From PALSA-350 sp963834445 (lineage in GTDB: Bacteria; Acidobacteriota; Terriglobia; Terriglobales; Acidobacteriaceae), in NCBI GenBank assembly GCA_963834445.1, contig CAWIBU010000009.1, positions 496,001-560,000 on the forward strand: a stretch of 64,000 nt of DNA. The letters run 5' to 3'. The notes below the pieces were generated by a model that had not been told where the DNA came from, did no database searches, and saw only the letters and a list, made by a program, of their open reading frames with translations. The stretch's first letter is position 1. The number at the start of each line of letters is the position of its first letter. Positions 36,300-44,653 of the stretch are shown piece after piece. The position numbers were made by a program, and so were the translations under genes.

Positions 36300-37466
36300 T
36301 TGACGGCTCTGTCAGCACTGCACGACCCGCGTGAGATCGCCCGGTACCTGGGTTGCAGCCGGCGCGACTTTCTGCGTGCGGCCGCGGGCGTCGCTCTGGG
36401 ATCGACGCTGATGAGCGCCAGTCCGTTCGTGCGCGGGGCGGCTGCGGCGAAAAAGCGCAAGGTCATCGTGATCACCTTCGGTGGTGGCGCACGCGACCAG
36501 GAGACCTTCGCGCCCGAGGGCCAGGAGAATATCCCCCGCCTGCTGCACCAGCTGATACCGCAGTCGAGCTTCTTTACCCAGGTAGTGAATCAAGGCATCC
36601 TGGGCCACTACGTGGCCACGGCGAGTCTCGCCACAGGGGTGTACGAAACGCTCAATAACTTCTCCTCTCTTCCCCCGGAGCACCCCACGGTCTTCGAGTA
36701 TTTCCGCAAAGATCTGAACCGGCCGTCCTCGGATGCGTGGGTTGTCGCCCCCAGCAACGGCTTCAATCGGATTGGCGAGAGTGAGTATCGATCCTTTGGT
36801 CCGGGCCTGGGGGCAAGGGTGGTTCTGCCCAAACATCTGTTGGCCGCGGCCATGTCGGGCAGCGCCTTCGACTACCAGCACCTGCTTCGCGATAACTACG
36901 AGACACCGCTCTACACCCCACAACTGGCCGGCGGCGAATTCGAGCTGCAGCAACTCGAAAGGATCCTCAAGCTTTCGGTCGACAACTTCAAGGCACATGC
37001 ACGCACCGTCTCGAGCCCGGACGAGCTCTCAATGTATATTGCTCGCCGTCTGATGCAGCAAGAGTCGCCCAGCCTGCTTTGGATCACCATGCACGACATT
37101 GACATCGCGCATGCTGGGGCGTATTCGCTCTATGTCGACGCCATCCGGCGAACCGATCGCTTGTGCGCAGAACTTTGGCAGACGGTACAAAGCGAGCCTG
37201 AGTATGCGGGCAACACGACGCTGTTCATCCTGCCGGATTTTGGACGGGATGCCGATGAGGACTCTGGTGGCAACGGCTTTCAGCACCACCGCACCGGCGA
37301 CGCTGCCTCCCGCACCACCTGGATGATGGCCCTGGGCGCGGGTGTGCGGCCGGGTGTGGTCTATGACCATCCCATGCAATCCATTGACCTGGTGCCTACC
37401 CTGGGCGCGATGATGGGCTTCTCTCCGTCGCTGGCGCAAGGCAGGCAAATCAAAGAATTGGTTTAG
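36300..37466 (+). CDS. Tat-exported sulfatase/alkaline-phosphatase-like protein
   Basis: 388 residues. The start is a TTG at 36300 with GAGGTG about eight bases upstream; a stop codon 15 bases upstream rules out a longer form. A strong Tat signal follows (CSRRDFLRAAAGVALGSTLM). The fold of the alkaline phosphatase/sulfatase superfamily is suggested by KVIVITFGGGARDQETFAPE, the central LLWITMHDIDIAHAG, and NTTLFILPDFGRDADED near the end, where family members have a D-H metal pair. The catalytic Ser/Thr/Cys is not obvious and DHG is replaced by DFG, so activity may be altered. It overlaps functionally with DUF1501-type exported proteins. Three bases separate it from the next gene. Confidence 0.75.
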   Translation: MTALSALHDPREIARYLGCSRRDFLRAAAGVALGSTLMSASPFVRGAAAAKKRKVIVITFGGGARDQETFAPEGQENIPRLLHQLIPQSSFFTQVVNQGILGHYVATASLATGVYETLNNFSSLPPEHPTVFEYFRKDLNRPSSDAWVVAPSNGFNRIGESEYRSFGPGLGARVVLPKHLLAAAMSGSAFDYQHLLRDNYETPLYTPQLAGGEFELQQLERILKLSVDNFKAHARTVSSPDELSMYIARRLMQQESPSLLWITMHDIDIAHAGAYSLYVDAIRRTDRLCAELWQTVQSEPEYAGNTTLFILPDFGRDADEDSGGNGFQHHRTGDAASRTTWMMALGAGVRPGVVYDHPMQSIDLVPTLGAMMGFSPSLAQGRQIKELV

Positions 37467-37469
37467 TCC

Positions 37470-38675
37470 ATGCTTCCCAGCGATCTCAAACCCAGCCAAT
37501 TCGCGCAGTACCCGCCCCTGGCCATGGCGCAGGTGACAGCGCACCTGGACGCGTTGCAAAAGCTTCCCCTTAGCTTTGTGCCCAGCCTGCTGCGCGAGGT
37601 CATCGATTACGATTTCAAGTTTCCCGCGGAGCGCGTGGCAATCGATAGGGAACTGGGGACACTCAGCTCGCTTTCTCAAACCCAGGTGAGCGACTGGTTT
37701 CTCCCTTTCGCGCGCTTGTCACTCTCGTCGCAGCTGCAGCACTTTGACTGGATTAACCAGCCGGCCCAGTTCGTCGAACAATTGTCGGCCTACCTTTGGA
37801 CCACCCATCAACAGGATGATTTTCGCCGGGCGGCCACGGCCTATGGAGACCGCTTGCACGCGGCAGCGCCGCCGGAATCCCTCCCCATGCGCAGGCTTGG
37901 CATTGCGGTGATCGGGCAGGGCGTTGATTCGTACGATGGACAGTTATTTCGCAACCTGCGACCCCATGGTGTCTCCTTTGCCAGGGTCACGCCAGACGAT
38001 GGACTGTCGCAGTTACTACACGCGGTAACGGTGCGGGCTAAGGCGCACCCTGCTCCCTACGGCCATTGGTATATCGATGGCGGTAAAGCGATCGACCGCG
38101 ACCCGTCGCTCACCTGTGCTTCGTATGACGGGCTGCAGCCTGCGCGCGACGCATTGCTGCACAACATTCAGAAGGAAATTCAGCGCCCGGGTATGGGGCC
38201 CGAGGAACTGCGTACCCACCTGGCCAGACTGGTCCCTGCTGACCTGGGCATGGATAGCGGGGTCCCGGTGCTTGACCGCTTCCAGGTCAGATTGCTGACC
38301 GAGGGTTCCGGTACACAAATTTTCAGCACCACGTTTGCTCAGTGGACTGCTCGCGAGGTTTTGCGCCGTGCGCAGCCGATGACAACGTTGGTGCGCTTCG
38401 CCCCGCGTCAACGGCAGAAACCGATGAATGAGCTGCTGTCGAGCAGCCAGGGCAACGTAGAGCTGGATCTGGTGGGCTCTTTAGTCGACGCAGACATGGG
38501 CGCCTACTACAACTGGATAAACCAGCAGCGGCTGCCGGGCGCAGAGCAAGCCGCCTTTGTGGTCTGGTTTGAAGGGCACAGCCAGGCCCTGGCGATCGCC
38601 CCCGGCTTGCCTCGTGGAACGCAGTCGAACTCGGTCATTGATTTAGAACACCTGGTTTCGCTGGCGCTTTCGTGA
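37470..38675 (+). CDS. protein of unknown function linked to the exported sulfatase-like gene
   Basis: 401 residues, starting three bases after the upstream stop, so almost surely co-translated. There is no signal peptide and no membrane helix, so it seems cytosolic, unlike its neighbours. It begins LPSDLKPSQFAQYPPLAMAQ. Features include RRLGIAVIGQGVDSYDGQLF in the centre, YGHWYIDGGKAIDRDPSLTC, and LVRFAPRQRQKPMNELLSSS near the end. I recognise no domain. It may be a chaperone or a partner needed before Tat export of the preceding protein, but this is only a hypothesis from gene order. Confidence 0.7.
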   Translation: MLPSDLKPSQFAQYPPLAMAQVTAHLDALQKLPLSFVPSLLREVIDYDFKFPAERVAIDRELGTLSSLSQTQVSDWFLPFARLSLSSQLQHFDWINQPAQFVEQLSAYLWTTHQQDDFRRAATAYGDRLHAAAPPESLPMRRLGIAVIGQGVDSYDGQLFRNLRPHGVSFARVTPDDGLSQLLHAVTVRAKAHPAPYGHWYIDGGKAIDRDPSLTCASYDGLQPARDALLHNIQKEIQRPGMGPEELRTHLARLVPADLGMDSGVPVLDRFQVRLLTEGSGTQIFSTTFAQWTAREVLRRAQPMTTLVRFAPRQRQKPMNELLSSSQGNVELDLVGSLVDADMGAYYNWINQQRLPGAEQAAFVVWFEGHSQALAIAPGLPRGTQSNSVIDLEHLVSLALS

Positions 38676-38701
38676 GCAAGACTCTCGTCGTTGCAACAGA
38701 A

Positions 38702-38916
38702 CTCCGGGTGCCCCGTAACGGGAAGAAGCTGGTGGCGTTGGCATTCCTCATGCGGCTTTCCTTAAGGAAAGCCGCACACGTGGATCTGTCTGGCGCAGCG
38801 AAAAAGGAATTCGGGTACGCTCCGGTCGAGATGACAAGGTTGTTGCGGTATTAGAGCCGATTTTCCATGGAAAAGGGGTCGATAGATGGCCAAGACTTTG
38901 TCATCTCGACCGGAGC
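38702..38916. repeat. composite intergenic repeat region
   Basis: It begins with CTCCGGGTGCCCCG, the core shared with the elements near 30.6 and 59.7 kb. A perfect 26-bp palindrome at 38751-38776 (half-site TGCGGCTTTCCTT) follows. Then a 19-bp perfect inverted repeat (38819-38837 with 38898-38916, arm GCTCCGGTCGAGATGACAA) encloses about 60 bp. No coding capacity. It fills nearly the whole gap between the unknown exported-cassette gene and the GH2 gene; any GH2 promoter must overlap or follow it. Confidence 0.7.
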
Positions 38917-38993
38917 GCAGCGCAGCGGAGAGAGCTGCGGTTTGCTCTTCCCGTTATGGAGCACCCGAAGGTCTGTTGTAGAGAGAGATTTAA

Positions 38994-41807
38994 ATGAAAA
39001 AGCTTCCTCGTATTGCATGGTTGTTTCTTATTGTTTGTGCGAGCTGCGCCTTCGCGCAGGGGCGCGAAAAGCTTTCTCTCGACCGTGGTTGGTTGTTCCA
39101 TGAAGGCGACATCCCTTTCCCGGTCGTCATGGGACATCAGGCCTCCTATGACAATGCAAAAGCCGGGAGCTCTTCCGGCGCCGCCTCCCCGGACTATGAC
39201 GACTCGTCGTGGCAACAGGTAGACTTGCCCCACGACTGGGCCGTGGAACAGCCGTTCGACCCCAAAGCCAACATCTCCGAGGGCTATCGTGCCCGGGGCA
39301 AGGGTTGGTATCGCAAGTACTTCCGGCTTGATCCTGCGGATCACGGTAAGCACCTGGAAATACAGTTGGACGGGGTCGCGACCCATTGCACCGTGTGGGT
39401 GAACGGAGTGCTCTCGGCACGTAACTGGACTGGTTACACATCGATCTACATTGACATCACGCCCATCGCGAAATTTGGCAATGAGGTTAACACCATCGCC
39501 GTGCAGGTGGACGCAACCCCACTGGAAGGTTGGTGGTATGAAGGCGCAGGCATTTACCGTCATAGCTGGCTGGTCAAGCGAAACCCCGTGCACATTGAAA
39601 CTGACGGCGTCTTTGCCAATCCTGTCCGCAGCCGGGATGGCCAGTGGTCAATCCCAATCGAGGCCACGCTCTATAACAGTGGAGAGGCTCGGGCGAACGT
39701 CGAAGTCGAGACAACCCTGATCGACCCAGCAGGTAAGCCGGTAGTGAGCGGCCACGCGCAGATCGCCGTCCCACCACTGCAGCAGCCGGTCGCGAAGTAC
39801 GTGCTGGCCGTAGACTCGCCGAAGCTGTGGTCGGTCGATGAGCCAACTCTGTACTCGGTGCGCACAGTGGTGAAGCGGGATGGCGTCGTGATCGATGAAG
39901 TGACCACACGTGCTGGGTTCCGTACCCTTCGTTTCGATCCCAACCTGGGATTCTTCCTTAATGACAAACCGCTCAAGCTGTTGGGAACCGGCAACCACCA
40001 GGACCATGCCGGCGTGGGCGTCGCGGTGCCCGATGCACTCTGGGACTTCCGCATCAAACGGCTGAAGGAGTTGGGCTCCAATACCTACCGCTGCGCGCAC
40101 AATGCGCCGGCCGCGGAATTCCTGGACGCAGCCGATCGCCTGGGCATGCTGGTGATGGATGAGAACCGGAACTTCGGCGTTTCTCCCGAGCATCTTAAGC
40201 AGCTCGATTGGATGGTGCGCCGCGATCGTAACCACCCCAGCATCATTTTGTGGTCGGTGTTCAATGAAGAGCCTTCGCAAGGCACCGAGATGGGCTACGA
40301 ACTGGTTCGCCGGATGAGTGCCGCGGTGAAAGAGCTGGATACGACCCGGCCCGTCACCGCGGCGCAGAGCAACTCACTCCTGAACCCGGTGAATGCCTCA
40401 CAGGCGGCCGATGTCGCCGGCTTCAACTATGTCTATAGCGACTTCGACCGCTATCACCAGCTGAATCCGAACAAGCCAATCTTCAGCTCAGAAGACACCT
40501 CGACGGTAATGACCCGCGATGAATATGTAACCAATCAGAAAGAGTCCATTCTCGATTCCTACGATGACCAAGTCATGCCCTGGGGCCTTTCTCATCGCGA
40601 TGCCTGGAAGCAGGTTGCAGAACGTCCCTTCGTTGCCGGAACAATCGTATGGACCGGCTTCGACTACCGCGGCGAGCCGCAGCCGCTGGAGTGGCCGGCC
40701 GCCGGTTCTTCCTTCGGCATCATGGATTTGTGTGGATTTCCCAAGGCCGCCTATTACATCCACCAGGCGCAGTGGATTCAGAATCGGCCTATCGTGCATG
40801 TCGTTCCTCACTGGAATTGGGCGGGAAGCGAAGGCAAGCCGATCAAGGTGATGATCACCGCCAACGTGGAGAAAGTAGAGCTGCGGCTGAACGGTAAATC
40901 GCTGGGCGAGCACCTGGTCGACAAATATCAGATGGCAACCGTCGAGGTGCCCTACGGGCCAGGCAAGTTGGAGGCCATCGCTCTCAGCGGTGGTAAAGCA
41001 GTAGCTCGCTTCGCGGTTGAGACCACCGGCGCGCCGGCGGCCCTGCGGGTCGTTCCCGATCGCGCCAGCCTGGAGGGTGATGGGTCGGACGCCCAGCCGG
41101 TTACGATCGAGGTGGTCGATGCCCAGGGCCGCCTGGTGCCGACTTCGGAATCTGCGGTGAAATTCACCCTGCATGGCCCAGGGGCGATTATCGGCCTGAA
41201 CAACGGCGACCCCACCAACCACGAATCGGAAAAAGGGAATGAGCATCAGGTCTTCCATGGTCTGGCCCAGGTGATCGTCCAAAGTCGGCTGGGTGCCCAG
41301 GGCAAACTAACCCTCACTGCCAGCAGCCAGGGGTTGGCCAGTGGGGAAGCCGTGATCGACGTACTGCCCGTGCCCCCGCGCCCTGCTGTGCCCGCGATTG
41401 CGAATCCGCCGCTCGTGGTCCTGAACTGGATCAGGTCACCCGCAACCGTTGAGCGGCAAGACCCCAACCAGCCGGGTGTAACCAGCGACATGAACCGTTG
41501 GGATATAGCGCACCCCGGCAGCGGACCGGCACCGCTCCAGGGCGGGCGCTTCGCCATATATCACGCGGAGTTCACCCCGCGCGCGGCAGCGCAAAAGGCC
41601 GGCGGCCGACTGGTGCTGCGCGATGTTGGCGGCAAGGTACAGGTGTTTCTGGATGGGAAGTTGGCCGGCGAAAAGACCACCGCGGAGCGGGCCGACCTTA
41701 CCGTATCTTTCCCCGCGGGTGTAGGCGTGCGCGTGGTGAATGTCGTGATTGAGGCGGCCGCTCCGGATGCACCGGCCGGTCTGGGCGGCATCGTGACCGT
41801 GGAATAG
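38994..41807 (+). CDS. exported glycoside hydrolase family 2 (beta-galactosidase-like)
   Basis: 937 residues. A signal peptide (MKKLPRIAWLFLIVCASCAF) is followed by the GH2 sugar-binding domain (DRGWLFHEGD, then DDSSWQQVDLPHDWAVEQPF), the immunoglobulin-like domain, and the TIM barrel with NHPSIILWSVFNEEPSQ carrying the acid/base Glu and NKPIFSSEDTST carrying the probable nucleophile Glu. C-terminal Ig-like modules (DUF4982 type, about 600-800) and a final jelly-roll-like domain follow. Length fits large GH2 enzymes acting on beta-galactosides or related plant glycans. Periplasmic or surface location. Monocistronic. Confidence 0.92.
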   Translation: MKKLPRIAWLFLIVCASCAFAQGREKLSLDRGWLFHEGDIPFPVVMGHQASYDNAKAGSSSGAASPDYDDSSWQQVDLPHDWAVEQPFDPKANISEGYRARGKGWYRKYFRLDPADHGKHLEIQLDGVATHCTVWVNGVLSARNWTGYTSIYIDITPIAKFGNEVNTIAVQVDATPLEGWWYEGAGIYRHSWLVKRNPVHIETDGVFANPVRSRDGQWSIPIEATLYNSGEARANVEVETTLIDPAGKPVVSGHAQIAVPPLQQPVAKYVLAVDSPKLWSVDEPTLYSVRTVVKRDGVVIDEVTTRAGFRTLRFDPNLGFFLNDKPLKLLGTGNHQDHAGVGVAVPDALWDFRIKRLKELGSNTYRCAHNAPAAEFLDAADRLGMLVMDENRNFGVSPEHLKQLDWMVRRDRNHPSIILWSVFNEEPSQGTEMGYELVRRMSAAVKELDTTRPVTAAQSNSLLNPVNASQAADVAGFNYVYSDFDRYHQLNPNKPIFSSEDTSTVMTRDEYVTNQKESILDSYDDQVMPWGLSHRDAWKQVAERPFVAGTIVWTGFDYRGEPQPLEWPAAGSSFGIMDLCGFPKAAYYIHQAQWIQNRPIVHVVPHWNWAGSEGKPIKVMITANVEKVELRLNGKSLGEHLVDKYQMATVEVPYGPGKLEAIALSGGKAVARFAVETTGAPAALRVVPDRASLEGDGSDAQPVTIEVVDAQGRLVPTSESAVKFTLHGPGAIIGLNNGDPTNHESEKGNEHQVFHGLAQVIVQSRLGAQGKLTLTASSQGLASGEAVIDVLPVPPRPAVPAIANPPLVVLNWIRSPATVERQDPNQPGVTSDMNRWDIAHPGSGPAPLQGGRFAIYHAEFTPRAAAQKAGGRLVLRDVGGKVQVFLDGKLAGEKTTAERADLTVSFPAGVGVRVVNVVIEAAAPDAPAGLGGIVTVE

Positions 41808-41877
41808 GGCGCTGGTGAGCCATTTAGACCATCCAGGAGGATGGGCGCCGGTATAGCGTAAAGCGAGGAACCCTAAA

Positions 41878-42117
41878 ATGACCCCCGGCGCCGTGATTAG
41901 CAAAAACTCGAAGCAGCTGGAAACCTCGCACAAAAGGCGCTGGCTCAGCAAGTTCCTGGGGTTTCTCTGGTTTGGCCAGAAGTGCCCTCTGTGTACTTCC
42001 ATGCTGTTTGCCCAGGCGGAACATCGATCGTCGGACCGTCTGTTTGCGCTGCTGGCCCTGCATCCGGTCCGTTGCGTTAATTGCTTTCGCCGCTATTATT
42101 GCTTTGCCAAAGCATAG
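41878..42117 (+). CDS. small protein with two Cys-pair (zinc-ribbon-like) motifs
   Basis: 79 residues; start ATG at 41878 with GAGG nine bases upstream. The Cys pairs KCPLCTSML and RCVNCFRRYYCFAK are spaced 28 residues apart, consistent with one four-Cys zinc site plus an extra Cys. The N-terminal half is basic and hydrophobic (HKRRWLSKFLGFLWFGQKC). It lies after the GH2 gene, convergent with the next two small genes. No function can be assigned. Confidence 0.55.
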   Translation: MTPGAVISKNSKQLETSHKRRWLSKFLGFLWFGQKCPLCTSMLFAQAEHRSSDRLFALLALHPVRCVNCFRRYYCFAKA

Positions 42118-42148
42118 AATGGCAGCGACTTATAAGGAAGGCTGTCGC

Positions 42149-42364
42149 CTATTTGCCGCGCAGGTTCATCAGGGCAAGCGCCAGTAGCTGCCGGGCAAGC
42201 GAATGACGAAGAAAGTCTCTGTGGCTATCAAGTAAGCGAGCCGGATGCGCAGCGCAGACAACTGCCGTCACGCCGTCGCGGCCGTGGGCCAGAAACTTGC
42301 TCCGGCACAACTCTCCAGGCATCGCAAAGCAGGTGGGGCAATAGACATCGTGATCATTGCCCAT
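42149..42364 (-). CDS. small zinc-binding-like protein
   Basis: 71 residues, start ATG at 42364 with GAGAGAG upstream. YCPTCFAMPGELCRSKFLAH closely follows the CPxCxAxPGxxCR...H layout of a small phage and actinobacterial zinc-finger family, and VVCAAHPARL gives further Cys/His ligands. The C-terminus is a plain helix (RHSLARQLLALALMNLRGK). The metal-binding claim is from motif only. Same strand as the following hypothetical gene, 38 bp apart. Confidence 0.6.
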   Translation of the reverse strand: MGNDHDVYCPTCFAMPGELCRSKFLAHGRDGVTAVVCAAHPARLLDSHRDFLRHSLARQLLALALMNLRGK

Positions 42365-42402
42365 AATGTGGCTCTCTCAGTGAGGCTTGCGCGCCGGCCG
42401 GA

Positions 42403-42654
42403 TTACAGAATCTGTGCATTCCTGGCGTTGTTCAGGGTTATCTGCACGGCCAGAAGAACCGCTTGATCGGCCTCAGTCATTGGCTTCTCCGCCAGCAGCA
42501 GCTTGTGCGAATCTCGCAACCGCTCCAGAGCAGAGATCAGATCTTTGTTGCTCTGGATGACGCCGCGAAACCACTTTTCCAGCTTGCCTTCCATGGAAGC
42601 CTGGGGCACGACGAACGGCAGAATTTTATTGGATGCTTTGTTTGACTTAGCCAT
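42403..42654 (-). CDS. hypothetical helical protein
   Basis: 83 residues, starting MAKSNKASNKILPFVVPQAS. The rest is predicted helical and charged (KLEKWFRGVIQSNKDLISAL, ERLRDSHKLLLAEKPMTEAD), resembling small regulators or coiled-coil partners. There is only a weak GAG before the start. Upstream of the zinc-binding-like gene on the same strand, probably one transcript. Function unknown. Confidence 0.55.
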   Translation of the reverse strand: MAKSNKASNKILPFVVPQASMEGKLEKWFRGVIQSNKDLISALERLRDSHKLLLAEKPMTEADQAVLLAVQITLNNARNAQIL

Positions 42655-43287
42655 TTGGCTTGCTCGAATGCTGGATGATGGTTGTTGTTGAAGGCGGATG
42701 TAAGAACGGCGACTCTCCCTGTTTCCACTATCGAGTCCCTCCCCCGAAAGAATCGATCACAGAGTCTGAAGAATCGCCGCTTGAAAATGAGCATAGCCTT
42801 TCCCTCAGAAATTGCTACAGCTCTTGCGTAACACGACGGGGAATTGTGGTAATCGCTGATGGTAATGGATGCTCGGCAAGAGGTCCATTCTACCCCCCGC
42901 CGCCGGCCTTCCCATGGTGCCTTTTCCCCTGAAAAAGCCGTATGGAAGTGTTCCACTTTGCTCCGGTCAGTCGAAAAAGCCGAATTGCCGCGGACTATAG
43001 AATGCAGCGAAAGTGCCGTCGGCGGCCCATTCACAAGGATGAACTCACTTGCGCAAAGACCTAAGTCGTTCGTCCGGTCAAACCAATGAACTGTCTTAAG
43101 GGATGGTTTCATTGGCCGTTTAAGAGGTACTCAAACCTCGCTCGGTTCCCCCCCCCAAAATCGATATTGCCAGCCGGCGATAATCCGCGCAAAATAGGTG
43201 TCGCCATCTGGTCATGCATTTCCATGACCCGCAAGTGCCGGTTGCATCGCTGCAATCGGTAAAACTTGCATAACAAGGAGGCGACCC
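42655..43287. other. intergenic region of about 630 bp, no supported gene
   Basis: A minus-strand open frame from 43112 extends across here and into the 83-residue gene, but in another frame and with no protein-like pattern. A small hairpin (GGTCATG with CATGACC, near 43210-43230) and a C-run at 43147-43155 are present. The divergent promoters of the small helical gene and the TPR gene must be here; none is convincing. Confidence 0.35.
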
Positions 43288-44109
43288 ATGGGTGAAATAT
43301 CCGCTGTAACATCCTTCCGCGTTCATCTCTGGTTGGTTATTGCCTTTCTGGTATCAACTACGGTCTGTGCATCCGCCGCAGTACCCCTGATACCTACCGG
43401 CCAAATAGCCAACAACCCTACCCCGCAAGCCACCGCGCCTGCCCGTAGAACGCTGCCGCGCGAAGAGGTTCCGGCCGAAATGCGAGCCGATATTCTGATG
43501 GCTCGCGGCGAGTACGCCGCCGCTATCGCCGCTTACCAGCAAACCAACCTCAACTCTGCTGTCACCATGAACAGTATTGGGATGGCTTACCATCATCTCT
43601 ACGCTCTCGATGAAGCGCGAAAGGCCTACCAGGCGGCCCTTGTGATCAACCCGCGCTTTGCCCCCGCTTCTAACAACCTCGCGGCCGTTTACTATGGGCA
43701 AAGAAACTTTGGCGAGGCTGAACACTATTACAAGCGAGCCTTGAAACATACCTCAGAGAGCGCAGTCATCTATTGCAACCTGGGTACCGCCTACTTCGCC
43801 GAGGGAAAATATAAGCAGGGCGTAAAGGCATATAGGAAAGCTTTCTCCATCGACCAGCAGGTATTTGCGCCCAGGGAGTCGGCCTTAGTGGAAGCCGGCG
43901 CCTCGCGTGAACAACGTATCGCCATGAACTACTTTGTAGCTGAGACCTACGCCCGGGTGGGGCAACACGATCAAGCGCTTGTTTATCTGCGCAAGGCATT
44001 CGACGAAGGCTTTAGTGATCGTAAACGCCTGATGGAAGACAAGGAGTTCGCCACTCTGCGCACCACACCGCAATTTCAACAGCTGTTAGTTCAGGAAAAT
44101 CTGAACTGA
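43288..44109 (+). CDS. exported TPR protein (paralogue of 62914-63702)
   Basis: 273 residues; AAGGAGG sits eight bases before the start. A signal peptide (LWLVIAFLVSTTVCASAAV) is followed by a Pro/Thr-rich linker and four to five TPRs (GMAYHHLYALDEARKAYQAA, NLAAVYYGQRNFGEAEHYYK, NLGTAYFAEGKYKQGVKAYR). The C-terminal block FDEGFSDRKRLMEDKEFATL is nearly the same as in the protein at 62914. The shared C-terminus suggests a conserved partner or docking function. Stands alone in transcription. Confidence 0.87.
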   Translation: MGEISAVTSFRVHLWLVIAFLVSTTVCASAAVPLIPTGQIANNPTPQATAPARRTLPREEVPAEMRADILMARGEYAAAIAAYQQTNLNSAVTMNSIGMAYHHLYALDEARKAYQAALVINPRFAPASNNLAAVYYGQRNFGEAEHYYKRALKHTSESAVIYCNLGTAYFAEGKYKQGVKAYRKAFSIDQQVFAPRESALVEAGASREQRIAMNYFVAETYARVGQHDQALVYLRKAFDEGFSDRKRLMEDKEFATLRTTPQFQQLLVQENLN

Positions 44110-44135
44110 CGCCTGCGTCAAAATGTTCGCCGGAC

Positions 44136-44445
44136 TAGTAGAGTGGGTCACAAATAGGATCGTTTCTCCAACGAGGCTTGAGCGAGCCGCAGAGTCCCGA
44201 AGGGACGGACTGAAAGTAGCCCAGGATGTCAGTCCTGGGTAAACCGGAACCCAAGGACCCAGTCCCGTCAGGGACGGCTGAAACGCTGTGCTGCTGTGCT
44301 CAACCGTCCCTCACGGAACTGTTCAGCTAGCTATCGTCAACCCAGGACTGGCGTCCTGGGCTACTTTCAGTCTGTCCCATCGGGACTCTGCGGTTCGCTC
44401 AGGGCGTCACTGGATAAACGCGTATCTGTGTGACGCACTACACTA
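44136..44445. mobile_element. MITE-like element with long inverted repeats
   Basis: About 310 bp. The arms 44180-44240 and 44340-44400 form a 61-bp inverted repeat with about 56 matches. The outer ends (44136-44154 and 44427-44445) match in about 15 of 19 bases as terminal inverted repeats. The arms include AGTCCCGAAGGGACGG and GAAAGTAGCCCAGGA. No gene inside. The right terminus shares GTAGTGCGTCAC with the repeat at 8676. This is the design of a non-autonomous miniature transposable element; no target duplication could be confirmed. Confidence 0.7.
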
Positions 44446-44653
44446 GGGAATTCCGGCAGGTGACGAGCCTGCGGTCCGCACCGCTTGCGCAACGAGGATA
44501 CTAGCTGCGAAGGTCAAGCCTCTCCTGAACTTCTTCCCAAAAGGGACACCTCCGCTGCGTGGCTAAGACGAAGAAAATTCGCGCCATCATTTGACCTGCA
44601 TAAGTTGTGCCCTTAGACTTTGAAGCTCAAGCGAAACGAGGCGAGATTCCGTC

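Noticed and set aside
42537..43112. Minus-strand open frame across the 42.6-43.1 kb gap
   Set aside because: No domain and it overlaps the 83-residue gene in another frame, though an unrecognised gene cannot be excluded.
43141..43160. C-run near 43147 considered as a regulatory signal
   Set aside because: A homopolymer run in an otherwise plain gap; no link to a gene.
44136..44445. Repeated sequence suggesting a CRISPR array
   Set aside because: The repeats are inverted, not direct, with no regular spacers.
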